Below are positions 9,720 to 22,600 of a stretch of DNA of 64,000 nt, piece after piece. The notes below the pieces were generated by a model. That model ran no database searches and was not told the origin of the DNA. It worked only from the letters and a program-made list of their open reading frames with translations. Position numbers and translations under genes: made by a program. This DNA comes from Chrysophaeum taylorii (taxonomy: Eukaryota; Sar; Pelagophyceae; Pelagomonadales; Pelagomonadaceae). The DNA lies in NCBI GenBank assembly GCA_029834535.1, contig JAQMWT010000588.1, forward strand, positions 29,813 to 93,812, written 5' to 3'. How positions within the stretch are numbered: position 1 is the stretch's first letter; each line of letters begins with the position of its first letter.

Positions 9720-12700
9720 TTAGTAAGTTATTAAATCCGTTGCATTCAGATCACCACTCAAACAACTGGTGTCGTCGAGTGCTTCTTCTACTTGTTGTGC
9801 CAACAGCGTGCTTGCGTCGTCGTCGCGGCGAAACGACAACGAACCAGTGTTGTCCATCTCAGTTCGCGCGGGAACGTTCGACGCGAAGCACACCAGTTGA
9901 TTGATGGATGGAGAGGGTCGGCGGCGGCAAAAGATCGGCGATCCTACACCAAAACGTGCGAAAAACAGAAAAAATGGAGGAAAAGGAGGAGGCTCGTCGG
10001 ACAAGAGCCCGAGAGGAGGAGCTCGCCGAGCGCGTCGATATTTTTTGCGTGTGAGCGACCTTGGCGTGCTCGATTGATCAGATTCGTGGCTTGGAGCTGA
10101 CAGCACATCTGGGGGTGATACGTGGCTGAAGAGAGTAGCAGTCTCAGCAGCATCTGCATATGCCTGGGGAATACGAACGTTCGTACAACGCGTGAACAAA
10201 AACGTCGCGAACGACCGAGACGCACCACCATCTTCGCCGGAGAGGAGCGACGCGGCGCGAGAAATCGAATCGACCAGGTACTTGCCAAAGAGGGTCAGCA
10301 CACCAACGGCCTTGCCGAGCTGGGCGTTGCACTTGTAGACTTCGTAGACCGACTTGGCTTGCTTAAAGATGGAGCGCGCGGTGTGGAGGAGGTCGACGAG
10401 GACTGCCGGGTTGGGAGGGAACGAGATGCCCTGAATGGCCTTCAAGATGACCTGCACGATCGATTGGATGACTTCGAGGGCTGACACGATCTTGGGGATG
10501 CCTGCGCGACAGCACGCCGGCTTAAGAACGAGTACCACGAAGATAATAAGACACCCGGGGGCTAACAGTTTTCGACGAAGGCGAGAGCTTTGAGCGCGTC
10601 GTTCCAGTTGGCGTTCATGCGCGTGAGGTCGTTGTAGAGTTCGGTGACGTTGATGATGTCCTGGACCATGTTCATGAGTCCACTCTCGAGGCTCGACATG
10701 AATTGCGACGCTCCTTTCGCCGACGCTTTGGTGGTCTTCTCGACAGACGGCTTGACGTCCTCTTGCTGCATCTTTCCGTCCCCGCCTTCGGCCGACGATG
10801 GCCCGCCGAGTGGCGCACGCGACGTCCACTTGGTGGCGAGGTAGCCTTTCCGCCACGCCTTGGATCCGAGGCGGGTCGAGGCGCCAAGTCGGCGCCGGCC
10901 GGCGACCGTCGTCGCGAAGCCCGGCGGGAGACGGAGAGAGACGGCGAGGGGAAAACGGCCGTTGTTCGCCCGGGAGGTGTACAACGACCGGCCCGCAGCG
11001 GCCATGCGGTTGGAATCGAGCGCGTCGCGCAGCGCGTCTGCAAGCGCGAGGCACTTGCGCTTGTTTTCCGGGTTTCCGAGGAAGTCGCGATACGTGCGCA
11101 CGAGTTGCTCGAGGAGACGCTCGTTCTTCCCGAGACTGTTACCGAGGGCGATCGCGTTCTCTTTGGCGCGGCAGATTTGCTCCGCGCTCACAGGTTCTGC
11201 GACGATGGCAGCTGGGTCAAACTCCGAGCTCGCGGGGACATCTACTGCTCCTCGGTCGTCGTCTTCGACGACGCCGCCCGCGCCGTCGAAGGCCTCGGGC
11301 GCGGGCGGCGCGCCGCACGCGCACGACCCGCACAAGCCAGGGAACGCGGACTTGGATAAGAGCCTGCGAGATTTCTTGTCGTCGGGCGGGTTTGGGTTGA
11401 AGGCGAGCTGCAGAAAGAGCTCGATCTCTGATTTTGGCGGGTAGGTGCCGGCCTTCTCGAGCGCCTCGGCGTTGACGGGCTTGACGTTCTCTGGGAGCGG
11501 GAGCGAAAACCACTTGCGCAAGACCTTGCCATCCAAGAGATCAGCGAGCGGAATTTCGAAGCTGCCCATGGGGTCGGACGCAGAGGTGAGGTCGTAGTCG
11601 AGGCACGAGACCTTGAGCGTGTAATCGTCGATCTTGTTCTCGGAATCTTTTCCCCACGGTCCGCCGCGGATGTTGACGACTTCGCGCCAAACAGGATGCA
11701 GCGTCTGGTGCTGGGTCGACGACTTGTACACCATGGGTTTCTTCTTGGCGGCGCCCTCGACGGGAAAATTGGGTTCGACGACGAAGGTCAACATGGGGTC
11801 TGAAGAGTCTTCGGTCAGAACGTTGTCGTCCATCGCGGGGAGGTCGCGCCCCCGGAATACGCCGACGCGGATTTCGTTGAAGAGGGCCGGCGGATCCTCG
11901 GGCAGAGGAATCGACGCGAACGGCGGCTGCCAGGGGTCTGCGTCGGGCTCGTAGAGCCACCGCACGAGAAGCTCGACTTCCCCCGAGATATTGCCGTCGT
12001 CGTCGCCGTCGTCGTCAAACATGCTGTAGCTCTTAACCTTAGCAGCCGGTTTTTTCTTCTTCTCTTCCTTCTTGTCGTCGCCGTCCTTCTTGTCGTCGTC
12101 GTCCTCGTCGCCCTTGCTTTCCTCCTGGCCTTCGTCTTCGTTTTTCTCCTCTTCTTCTTCGATGGCCCATTTCGGCTTTTTCTTGAGGAGGTGCCACTTG
12201 CGCATGAGCTTGTGGTTGCGAAGAGGCAGCATGTCCAGCACGACCGAGCCGAGCGAGTCGGACGACGACGCGAGGTCGACGTCCTCGAGATTCGCTACGA
12301 TACGCCACAGCTTGGACTGTTGCTTGGCCTGGATATCCTCCGGCACCTTGCGGACGAGCGGCTTGCCTCGACGATTCTGCGAGTCGTCGTCGTCGTCGTC
12401 TTCGCGCCCGTCGTCGTACGCCGGGGGTTTGACGGGCCGGACGTCGGGGATCTCCGTTTCGGCTTTGACCTGGTCGGGGTCTTTGGTGGTCTTCTGCTTG
12501 GTGGGATCCGTCTCGTCCTCGTCTTCCTCGTCGTCGTCGCCGAAAAAAATCTTGGACAGGATCTCGGTCTCGTCGGGAGGCACGACGCCCTCGAACTTGA
12601 AATCTTCGTTCCACTGCGGCTTGAGGGTCCCAAATTTTGTCGAGGTCTGCTTTTTCTGCGTGACAATGGGGGTTCGAACTTCCAAGGTGGTGCGCGGATC

Positions 12701-14743
12701 GCTCGTGCCGCCACTCATGATGATGTAGTGGTCCTTGATGGCGACGTCGCGCGCGCGGCTCACGCCAACGTAGAGCGTGTTGGGCTTCTCGTCCTCGTAG
12801 AGGTCTTCGCGAGTCGACCACTCCGGCTCGAACTCGAACTGTTGGCCGCCTTTCTTCGCGAGGCTGCGCGCGTCGGCGCGCTCCTTCTTCTCCATCTTCG
12901 CAAAGTGCGCCTTGTAGAATCTGCGCAAGAATCAAGAAAACAAAAAAAAAAATCTTCGTCTCACACGTAGCCGCGCCTGATGACGTCCATGACGATGATG
13001 ACGAAGTGCTCGATCGCGAGCATCGACTCGACGAAACGACCGGACTCGTCATAGAGATGGAAAAGGCTCTTCGAGTTGTTCAGAACCTTGTAGCCCGAGT
13101 AGAGGAGGTAGAGAATCGCGGCCGGGTTGCCCGTCGCAGCCGAAAGAATTTTTATGAAGATCGACGCGATATCCTGCGCCTCGGAGATCGCGTCGTTGAC
13201 GGTCGGGGTCAAGCCCACGACGACGGATATGGCGTCCACGCAAATCTTCCACTCCTGCGAGATGGCGTAGAGGTCGGCGATGAGCAACATGGTGTTGGCG
13301 ATGTCGTAGAACATCTCCTCGCCCGACTTGACCACGCTCTCGATCGCGTCCTCGAGGAAGTCGGGCGTCAAGTACGAGAGAAGCGTCTCGTTCTTCCGAG
13401 GCTCGTCACCGTGTGGGTCCAGCTCTATGTTGTACCTGCGAAGATGAGAATAACAACAAGGTCGCAGCACCACATACCTACCACCAGTGGATCGTGAGCT
13501 CGATCGAGCCCGTGATTTTATACTTCTTCGCGTTGAGCTCGGGGTCGTCGACCAGGGGGTACCACTTCATTTTCGATACCTTTTGGTTCGCGAGTGGCCC
13601 GAGCGGGATGAGAACCTTGCCCAAAAACGTCGGCGAGCTCGTCAAGTCGACGTCCTCGACGACGATCTCCAGTCGCGGGAAGTCGGCCGCCGACTCGGCG
13701 CCTTTTACGGGCGCCTTGACGTGTTCGAAAGTAATCACCGGATCTGTTTTCCAGACGGGTCGCAGCGTCGCCGAGCACTTGTCGGTGTACTTCGGCTGGT
13801 CGAATGGCACAGCCTCGTCCTGACTCAGATCCTCGGCGGCGGCGTCCTCATCTTCACCCTTTTCTTCCGCCGCGTCGTCGTCCTTCGCGTCGTCGTCCTT
13901 CTCGACGTCGTCGTCGTCCTCCGCCGCGTCTTTCTCGGCGCCTTGGTCAACTTTAGGATGGGTACCCCTAGGCGGTTTCTCCATCGTCGCTGCGGGTGCC
14001 GGCCCGCGGATCGTCAGCTTGCACCGCGGATCGCTCGTCTTGGTGCCCCCGCTGTCGTCGTCGCCGACAATACCCTTGGCCCGGAAGATGCCGACGCGGA
14101 GCTCGTTCGGCGGCCGCGGAATTTTCATAGGGTCGACGAACGCGGTACGCTCCTTCTTAAACGGATCGTATATGTCCAGGCTCGGGTTGTACCACCACTG
14201 GAACGAACACTGGATTTCACCCGATGCCGTCGACATCATGTCCTTTGACTTCTTCAGCGGGTACCATTTCATCGCGACGACCTTGTGATCGGCGAACGCC
14301 CTGTCGAGGGGAACCACGAACTGACCCATAGGGTCCGAGTCCGACGTCATGTCCCAGTCCTCGCAATAACCCGTTATCACCGGGCTGGCGCCGTCGACCT
14401 TGCTCTTCTTAAGCTTCACGCTCAGCACTTGATTCCACACGGGGTTCAAAGTATCCGTCTTGTGATCAGACTTGACCGACGGCTCCTTCTTCATCTGCGT
14501 CCCCTGCACGACGAACCGCATCCGCGGGTCCGACGACCCCCCTCCGAACGGCGTCGAGTCGGCGACAGCGAGATTCCGACCGCGCGCAAGCCCAATTCGA
14601 AGCTCATTCGGTTCCTTCTCCGGATCCAGGTCCTGATCGTTCACAAAAGGCGCAAACCCATCCTCGCTCGAGGCCGGAGCGGATGACGATGATGATGATT
14701 TCTCCGGCCTCAGCGGATTATAGAACGTTTGTCCAAACGACAT
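9720..14743 (-). CDS. Tandem four-C2-domain protein with duplicated helical module
   Basis: I join four exons: 14743-13482, 13435-12965, 12920-10567 and 10501-9720, giving 1,622 residues. Introns are 46, 44 and 65 nt, in-frame and domain-consistent; the first join reads IHWW-YNIELDP, matching FQWWYNPSLDI earlier in the same protein. Four C2-like units are visible, each starting N-E-L-R-V/I-G-x-x-R-x-R and holding a S-D-P and a D-S/A-D-P-M-G loop with likely calcium-binding aspartates. Between C2 pairs lies a hydrophobic helical module of about 120 residues, present twice (about 13400-12965 and 10500-10240). The order is C2-C2-helix-C2-C2-helix. Long D/E and K-rich linkers interrupt C2-2 and C2-3. 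Likely role: calcium-dependent membrane attachment. The last 150 codons (below about 10170) are low complexity and the 3' end may contain another intron, so the stop at 9720 is tentative. Confidence 0.7.
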
Positions 14744-16602
14744 CACGTCGCGCTATGTTGGTTGGTTGTTGGCTTTCGGCACCTCACTTCTTGGCTCGGT
14801 CCCCAAGTGTCCCAATGCCATGTCCCAAACTTGTCCCAAAAAAAACAGATTCGGAAACGCGGGTTTCGATTTTGCGCTTGAAAGTGTATCCTTGCCCAAC
14901 ACCCCAATTCTTGTGCACCCCACTCTCCTTTCGACGCTCTCACCCCCGCCAATCTAAGCTGCTTTGATCAGCGCACGCTCGCTCGCTAACCTTTGAGCTT
15001 ACTCCTAAACCCCAATTGCGTCCTCTCTTCGCCTGCCCCGCGGCTCGGCGATGACCCGACTAGGCCCGGCATACCTATCTACGACGACCTTCAGGCACGT
15101 TCTTCATGCCCCTACACAACGCACCAAAACCCTCAAGCACCCGCACGCACCCCCCCTTCTTAGCAGTCGACCTTTACAAACTTCAATTGTGCGCGACGAC
15201 AAGAGGGAGGCACGAGTGTGAGCACGCAGGGCGCTCAGTGGTTTCTGGATGTGTCGTCGGACAGCAGCCTGGCTATCTGGCTGTATCCAGGGCATTCTAT
15301 GGGAGACGAATGTCGGTACTGCACCAGCTGGGGCAGCCCTGGCGGCGCACGATCGACGCGCCTCTGGCCTTCGAGGTGCGGCTCCAATTGTGTTCGCATT
15401 GTGTGTTCTTTTATGACTACATGCGAAGCTGCGAGGTCGCGCGCGACGGAGTAGTAGCGGCGCACTCTGGATGAATTCGACCCATCTGTTATAGAGACAG
15501 CAACACACGTAGATTCGGACGGAGTGCGAGCCGCGATAGTGGCCACAGCACGTGCCATAGGGTATTGAGCCCAGTGTTCTCAAACTCGTCATGGTATGCG
15601 AGGTCGCGTCGTCGCGGATCTCGCTTGGGCCGCTGTTCGTCTTGTGATAGGGCCCGCGAACAACCTCATTTTTGGCAAACGGACTCATGAAACGAATAAT
15701 AGATGCTCACACCTTAAAGCTGGAGAGGCAAATGCGCTCGCTCAGGCGCTTTACACTGCGCCAGTTGCTACGACGCGCTTGCAGATCGCGGCATTAGTCG
15801 CAACAGGATGATACAAGCTCGCGCCAGCTCTCGGGATGTCGATGCAGGTCATGAAAAAGTCTCTTGAACCTTGATGTTGTCAGGGGTCTGCGAAGCACAT
15901 CTCGCTGGCGTTGGCGCGGACGACGGTGCTACGGCTCGAAAAAGCAACCCTCGTGTCGACCAGGGCCACACCAACCGACAACGCCAACCTCTCCATGCAC
16001 AAGACTGCCATATGACGAGGGAGGAGAACCAACTTGTGTCCGTGAGATGGCCATGCAGTGCGTCTCCATTGGCGGGGCTGTCCGGGGTGCGCACGACAAG
16101 ATTATTTCAGTCAACAAACAGTCCGTAGCGGCGCCGAGGAGCTCGGTCAACAATCAAGTCAAGCCGGTCAACACCTCAGACGATCCTCGTGGACAAGATC
16201 AACTGGTCAGAGCTGCGCGCTCCGTTGGCCCGTGCCAATTTCCGCGCTGCAAACGACAAAGACGACGACGACGGTGCTATCAGAAGCGGCGAGACAGAGA
16301 CCACGCGCAGGCCACGCCTAACCTAGGCCGTGTCTGGGCGCCGCCAATTCCTACGCGGGTTTCAAGGTTACCTACCTGACGGAGGCCCGCAATGTCCCGA
16401 TGCCAAGACGCGCGATGGAAACCTGCACCAAGTTCGACCTCGAGTACGAAAACCCGGACGAGGCCAAGATCGAGATCGAGATTATCCGTTCCTTATCTTG
16501 CGATTTTGACACAATCTCATCCTGAATGTGTGGAAGGGTTGTATGTGCCGTCAGCGCGCGTGTCAATATACACCCTCATCGCTGGCCGTGCGGGTGCTAT
16601 CG
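14744..16602. other. Gene-poor interval with possible decayed coding fragments
   Basis: No intact gene. Fragments on the + strand at about 16180-16320 (VDKINWSELRAPLARANFRA) and 16340-16524 (RRAMETCTKFDLEYENPDEA within a 57-codon open stretch ending at TGA) look codon-biased but are separated by stops and frameshifts. A short C-rich motif followed by TTCTTAGCAGTCGACCTT occurs near 15145-15175 and recurs, inverted, near 48395-48420. Confidence 0.35.
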
Positions 16603-19600
16603 TCATTCCAGCGCCGACGAAGCTGTCTCGTCGACATTTTTTTGCCAGCTGGGCGTAGCTTGCTGCACTTCATCGTCTTTATCTACCACCTCGTTCACAG
16701 GCTCCGAATCCTCATGAAAATTTGACGTTTTGCTCACGCTGGAGATCGTCGGTGACAAGGTGTTCTGCTGATCATCGTCTTTGGCCGAGACGGACCATTC
16801 ACTACCTTTTCCATTTTCTTCCTGCTGAGTAAGCGCCACAGTTTCGTCGTGAACGCGCTTGTCCGCGCGATTTCCGAAAAAAGTTGGGCGCGCACTCACT
16901 GCGAACTCGGCCGATGCACCACGCTTTTCTTGCGCCGTGAGGTGATGCGCCAGTGCCAGTCGCATGGCACGCGAACGGAACTGCGGTGGGGCAGCGGCGC
17001 CGCGGCGCGTCGTAGCCAGAACTGGCGAAGACGCTCGAACCTCATCCTCCTGGATTGATGCATCATTCGCTCCATCTGGAGTAGAATGCACGTGGACGCG
17101 GGCGTTGCGGGCAAGCCCACAGCTCTGGAACATTGCTTCGTCTTCGTCATCGAGCGTCGTCTCGTCAGTTGCTACTTGACACGTGTCGTCATTCGGCAAA
17201 AAGCCGACTCGTTGACTCTGGCGCAAGGTGGCTTGATTCCACGAGTACACCGCGTACGTACCTAGCCCCAAGCATGCGAACAGGACGAAGGTTCCGAGCG
17301 CTACCACATGCCGACGGGCGAACACCAATGTACGACGTTGAAGCGTCGTCCGACTTTTGTCGATGGGAGATATCGTCGGGGATTCTGTTGGAATAAGCGT
17401 GCTGCGCACGTGTACCCTAACTGATTTGAACGTCGTGGCCTCAACCCAGTCCAACATTCGTGCTCGGAAGTGGAGTGCGGAGTCAGCGCTCGTGTTCTTC
17501 TCGTCCAGAGCGCGAAGCTGGCGACGCGCAGACGTGGAATTGCAATATCCACAGCTTTCGTCGCAGACACCCAGCAAGCTCGAGGCGCACTGTTCAGGAT
17601 ACGATCGAACGTATGATTGGCAAAGGACACTGTCCACAACATCGAGACATGGACCGGCTTTTGGCACTTCCGAAATATGATTTTCGCACAGGCCGCAACT
17701 GAAGGCACAAACTTCGGCGAGCGACGCGCCGCATGAAGAAGATTGAAAGGTGATGAAAGAGTGACACACAGCAGACTCCAGTTGGTCCTCGCACGGCCCT
17801 AATGTGGGGGGCAGGGACGGCTGAGGCTGCGGATTGGGAGTGGGTACGGTTGAGAGTGTCGGCACCAACATTGTCGGTGTCGGCGATGATGGGTCTGGTG
17901 TCGGCAACGTGGATGGCTGCGGTCGTGGGCTAGTTGAGGGTTCGAACGTCGGGCGCGGGAAGGGCACGGCTGAGGGATCCAAACTGTGTAGGTGAGTTGG
18001 GAAGATTGAAGGGGCAGGTTGTGGAAATGTCGACGGCGCTTCTGAAGGACCTATTGTTGGACAGCGTGTCGGCGACGGTGAAGGTCGAAACGTGGGAATC
18101 GACGTAATATCATGGAGGATGCGAGCCCTGAGATTGTCGCTAAACGTCTCATTTTTCAGTACCGTGGCCAAGTTTGTCTCAATTGCTGAGGTCACGCTCC
18201 CGATAGTATCACCCTGGGCGTGGTCGATGAAGTCTTCGGCATAGACGATTGCGTCACTCGAGACGTACAGTGTCGTCGCCGGAAGAAGCCGGCGACTCTG
18301 GGACAGCATGGTTGCGTTTTCTCCCAAGCTCGCGTTCGCTAGGCCATCGCCGTCACCTCCGTCTTGCTTGCATTGAATATCTTGCATCTCTTCTGGAATG
18401 TCTGTTATGTCGGAGAGTTCAGACTCAATGTATGCACTGAGCCCGAGCAGCGCAAATTCGTCGCACGTCGCGTTTGAGACGCCACTCGCGACGAGTACGA
18501 TCTGAATTTCGATACTGGCTCGGGTTGGGACGCTGCTCGGTAGACTGGAGATTGTAGGACCTCGAGTCGCAGCCGATGGCGCGACCGTGAGCGAAGGAGC
18601 GCGACTTGGAACACTACTTGGCGCAGACGTCGGCGCGTGCGACGGGGATGCAGTTGGACCCCTCGATGGACTTGGTGAAGGGACATCGGTCGGTTCCGAC
18701 GAAGGATGATTGCTCGGCAGGGGCGACGGATCTGGTGTCGGTATTGGCGAGGGACTTGGCGTCGGCAGAGCGGTGGGCAGCGGAGACGGCTGTGGAGTCG
18801 GCAATTGCGACGGACTTGGTGTCGGTATCGCGGTAGGCAGAGGAGAAGGTTCGAGAGTGGGTAACGGCGACGGGCTCGGGGTCGGTAGACTGGTGGGCAT
18901 TGGAGAAGGCTGCGGCGTTGGCAACGACGACGGTTTTGATGTTGGGCACTGAGAAGGATCACCGGTTGGTGTTGAACTGGGAGATGAAGTTGGGAACGGC
19001 GATGGTTGTGGTGTTGGCAACAAGGTGGGTGCGGAGCTTGGCGGCGCGCTGGGAAGCGGCGAAGGACTAGGCGTCGGGAGCGATGTCGGCATGCTGCTCG
19101 GCATCGGTGAAGGTACTGAGGATGGGTGACCCGTCGGCGCATCCGAAGGACTTGACGACGGCGTAGACGTCGGTAGCAACGTCGGATCGCTTGTGGGAAC
19201 AAAAGTCGGGTAATTCGTGGGCAGTCCTGTCGGCAGTTGAGTGGGAAGATTAGTTGGTGCGGATATTGGGCTGGGCGTTGGAGAGGTAGTCGGTTTGCTG
19301 GTCGGGAGAGTCGAGGGGGCGCTCGTTGGGGCATTCGTTGGGCGCGATGTTGGGGTCGCCGACGGCAAGGAAGTAGGGTTCATCGATGGAACCGGTGTAG
19401 GCGTGAAAGTTGGTTGTTGGGTCGGCGACTCAGTTGGAAGAGCTGATGGAATCCCGATGGGCCGAGAAGAAGGTGAAGCACTGGGAATTGTTGTTGGGAT
19501 CGACGTTGGCACGCTGGTTGGCGATACCGTTGGCGACGAGGATGGAAGAGATGTCGGCATTGGCGTGGGCTCACTAGTCGGCAAGGCCGTCGGATAGCTT

Positions 19601-22600
19601 GATGGTATCGACGTTGGTACAACCGTAGGAACATTTGAAGGAAAGGATGATGGCCACGATGTTGGCGCAGCCGTCGGTGTGTTCGTCGGTTCAGCCGAAG
19701 GAGTGGACGAAGGTGCAGTTGTAGGTTGCGCACTCGGTGCTGACGACGGCACAGCTGTGGGCGCTGGTGATGGTCCCACGCTTGGAACTGAGGTAGGAGC
19801 CGTCGACGGTGGGAGCGTAGGAAGCGGTGAGGGGACCGCAGTGGGTTGCAATGTGGGTGCGCTCGTTGGCGTCAATGTTGGGACCGCTGTTGGCTCCCCA
19901 GTAGGCGATGCTGTCGGTGCTGAAGATGGGTTAGACGTTGGCGAGGATGCCGGCTCATTAGTTGGCACACTTGTTGGGGAGCCAGTGGGAATTCCAGTCG
20001 GCACGCCAGTTGGAAGTTTTGTAGGGCGAGACGTCGGGCACGATGTGGGCGACGAGGTCGGTTCGCTTGTTGGAAGTGCTGAAGGACGAGATGTCGGCAA
20101 AGTAGTTGGCTCGGAACTAGGTGCTTGCGACGGCATTGCAGTGGGTGCGGTCGACGGAACAGCGCTCGGAATTGAAGTGGGGCCGGATGACGGCCGCGCC
20201 GTGGGAAGTGTGGAGGGCACAGTAGTAGGCGTCGACGTCGGTTTGCTGCTCGGTTCAGGAGTTGGTACAGGCGAAGGAACAGCACTTGGAATTGACGTCG
20301 GTGCCGACGACGGCTGCGCTGTGGGAAGCGACGAGGGTATAGTAGTAGGCTGTGACGTGGGTGCGCTGCTTGGAGTCACGGTTGGCAGCGGCGTTGGTTC
20401 TGCGCTCGGAGATGCTGTCGGTGGTGAAGACGGCACCGAGGATGGTGGCGGAGTTGGCTCATTTGTAGGCAGATTTGTTGGGGACCAAGTGGGAAACACA
20501 GTCGGGGTGCCTGTCGGGTGAGTGCTAGGACACAAAGTAGGGCTCGGCGTTGGCGACGCGGATGGTGCAATCGTCGGAAGTGCTGAAGGGGCGAACGTCG
20601 GTGTACTAGTGGGATGCGAAGTCGGTGCCGGTGACGGCATGCCTGTGGGTCTCGAAGACGGAACAGTGCTTGGCGTTGAGGTGGGGGCCAACGACGGCTT
20701 TGCGGTGGGAAGCAGCGAGGGTATGGCCGTGGGCTGCGACGTGGGTGCATTGCTTGGAATCCTTGTTGGCACCTGTGTTGGCTCGCCAATCGGGGATGGC
20801 GTTGGCGCGGTCGTTGGCAGCGACGACGGTAATCGAGTTGGCTCGTTCGTGGGTGCGCTTGTTGGGAACCCCGTGGGGAACCAAGTCGGCACGCCAGTCG
20901 GACAAGCACTAGGGTATGAAGTAGGACTCGATGTCGGTGAAGGCGAAGGCATGTTTGTTGGAATTGCGGATGGTGCGGATGTCGGCGTATTTGTAGGTTG
21001 GGAACTGGGTACTGGCGATGGCGCAGCAGAGGGAGCCGATGACGGAACAACACTTGGAGTTGAGGTGGGTACCGACGATGGCTGCGATGTGGGAGGCGAC
21101 GAGGGTGCAGCTGTGGGCCGCGACGTGGGTACATTGCTTGGGGTCGCTGACGGCGCCGGTGTCGGCTCGCCAGTGGGCAATGCTGTCGACGCCGAAGACG
21201 GGAGCGACGTTGGTACAGGCGTCGGCTTATTTGTGGGAAGAAATGTTGGTATACTCGAGGGGGACAATGTTGACACGTCGGTCGGAAGATTGCTAGGGCA
21301 AGAAGTAGGGCCCAATGATGGTGAAGAAGACGGCGCACTTGTTGGAAGTGCGGAAGGACCGGATGTTGGCAAACTGGTTGGTTGCGAACTCGGTGTTGGC
21401 GTCGAAACGGCAGTGGGTACAGCGGACGGAAAGGCACTTGGAAATGAGGTGGGTGCCGACGATGGCTGCGACGAGGGAAGTGGTGATGGCACGCCACTGG
21501 GCTGCGACGTGGGTTCGCTGCTTGGAGTCCCTGTCGGGACTGGCGTTGGAACAACCGTTGGAATTGAGGTGGGTGCCGACGATGACTGTGACGTGGGAAG
21601 CGGTGATGGCAAGCCACTGGGCTGCGATGTGGGTTCGCTGCTTGGAGTAACTGTCGCCACTGGCGTTGGAACAGCACTTGGAATTGAGGTGGGTACCGAC
21701 GATGGCTGTGACGAGGGAAGTGGTGATGGCAAGCCACTGGGCTGCGACGTGGGTTCGCTGCTTGGAGTCCCTGTCGGCACTGGCGTTGGAGCAACACTTG
21801 GAAACGAGGAGGGTGCCGACGATGGCTGTGACGAGGGAAGTGGTGATGGCACGCCACTGGGCTGCGACGTGGGTTTGCTGCTTGGAGTCCCTGTCGGCAC
21901 TGGCGTTGGAAAAACGCTTGGTATAGAGGTGGGCGCCGACGATGGAATAGTGCTTGGAGTTGCAGAAGGTACAGTACTAGGGTGTGCAGTGGGATTCGAA
22001 GATGGCATGACAGTAGGATTTTGTGTAGGAGTAATCGTAGGTCTTGATGAAGGCGCGCTGCTTGGAAATGAAGTCGGTGATGATGATGGCTCGCGAGTCG
22101 GCTCATGCGTCGGCCATGACGACGGCTGCGATGAGGGCAGCGCTGTGGGGTCGCTTGTGGGAAAGTCGGTGGGCATCGATGTCGGCTCACCAGTTGGCGT
22201 GCTCGTTGGTAGAGCCGAAGGGGTGGACGATGGAGCGTGAGATGGTTGCAAGGATGGTGCCGGCGACGGCATATTGCTCGGAGTTGAAGATGGAGTGGCG
22301 GTTGGCTGCGATGTAGGCACGGAGGATGGCGTCGGTGTTGGCGCAGTCGAGGGTGCCGTGCTTGGTTTCGACGAAGGCGAACTACTTGGAGCAGGCGTCG
22401 GTAAAGCAGTAGGCTCGCTAGTCGGCCGCGACGTCGGCATTGCCGATGGGCGCGAGGATGGTGTGGCTGTCGGCTCACTCGTGGGTGCGGCAGTTGGAAG
22501 GCTCGACGGAAGATTCGTTGGGCAGGTCGTAGGTCTTGATGTCGGTTTACTAGTGGGCGAGCTGGTTGGCTGAATTGAAGGAGTGGATGACGGGGAGCTG

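Noticed and set aside
12039-13052. 337-codon minus-strand frame overlapping the C2 protein
   Set aside because: Arg-rich shadow of the acidic linkers in a second frame; the C2 frame has clear domains.
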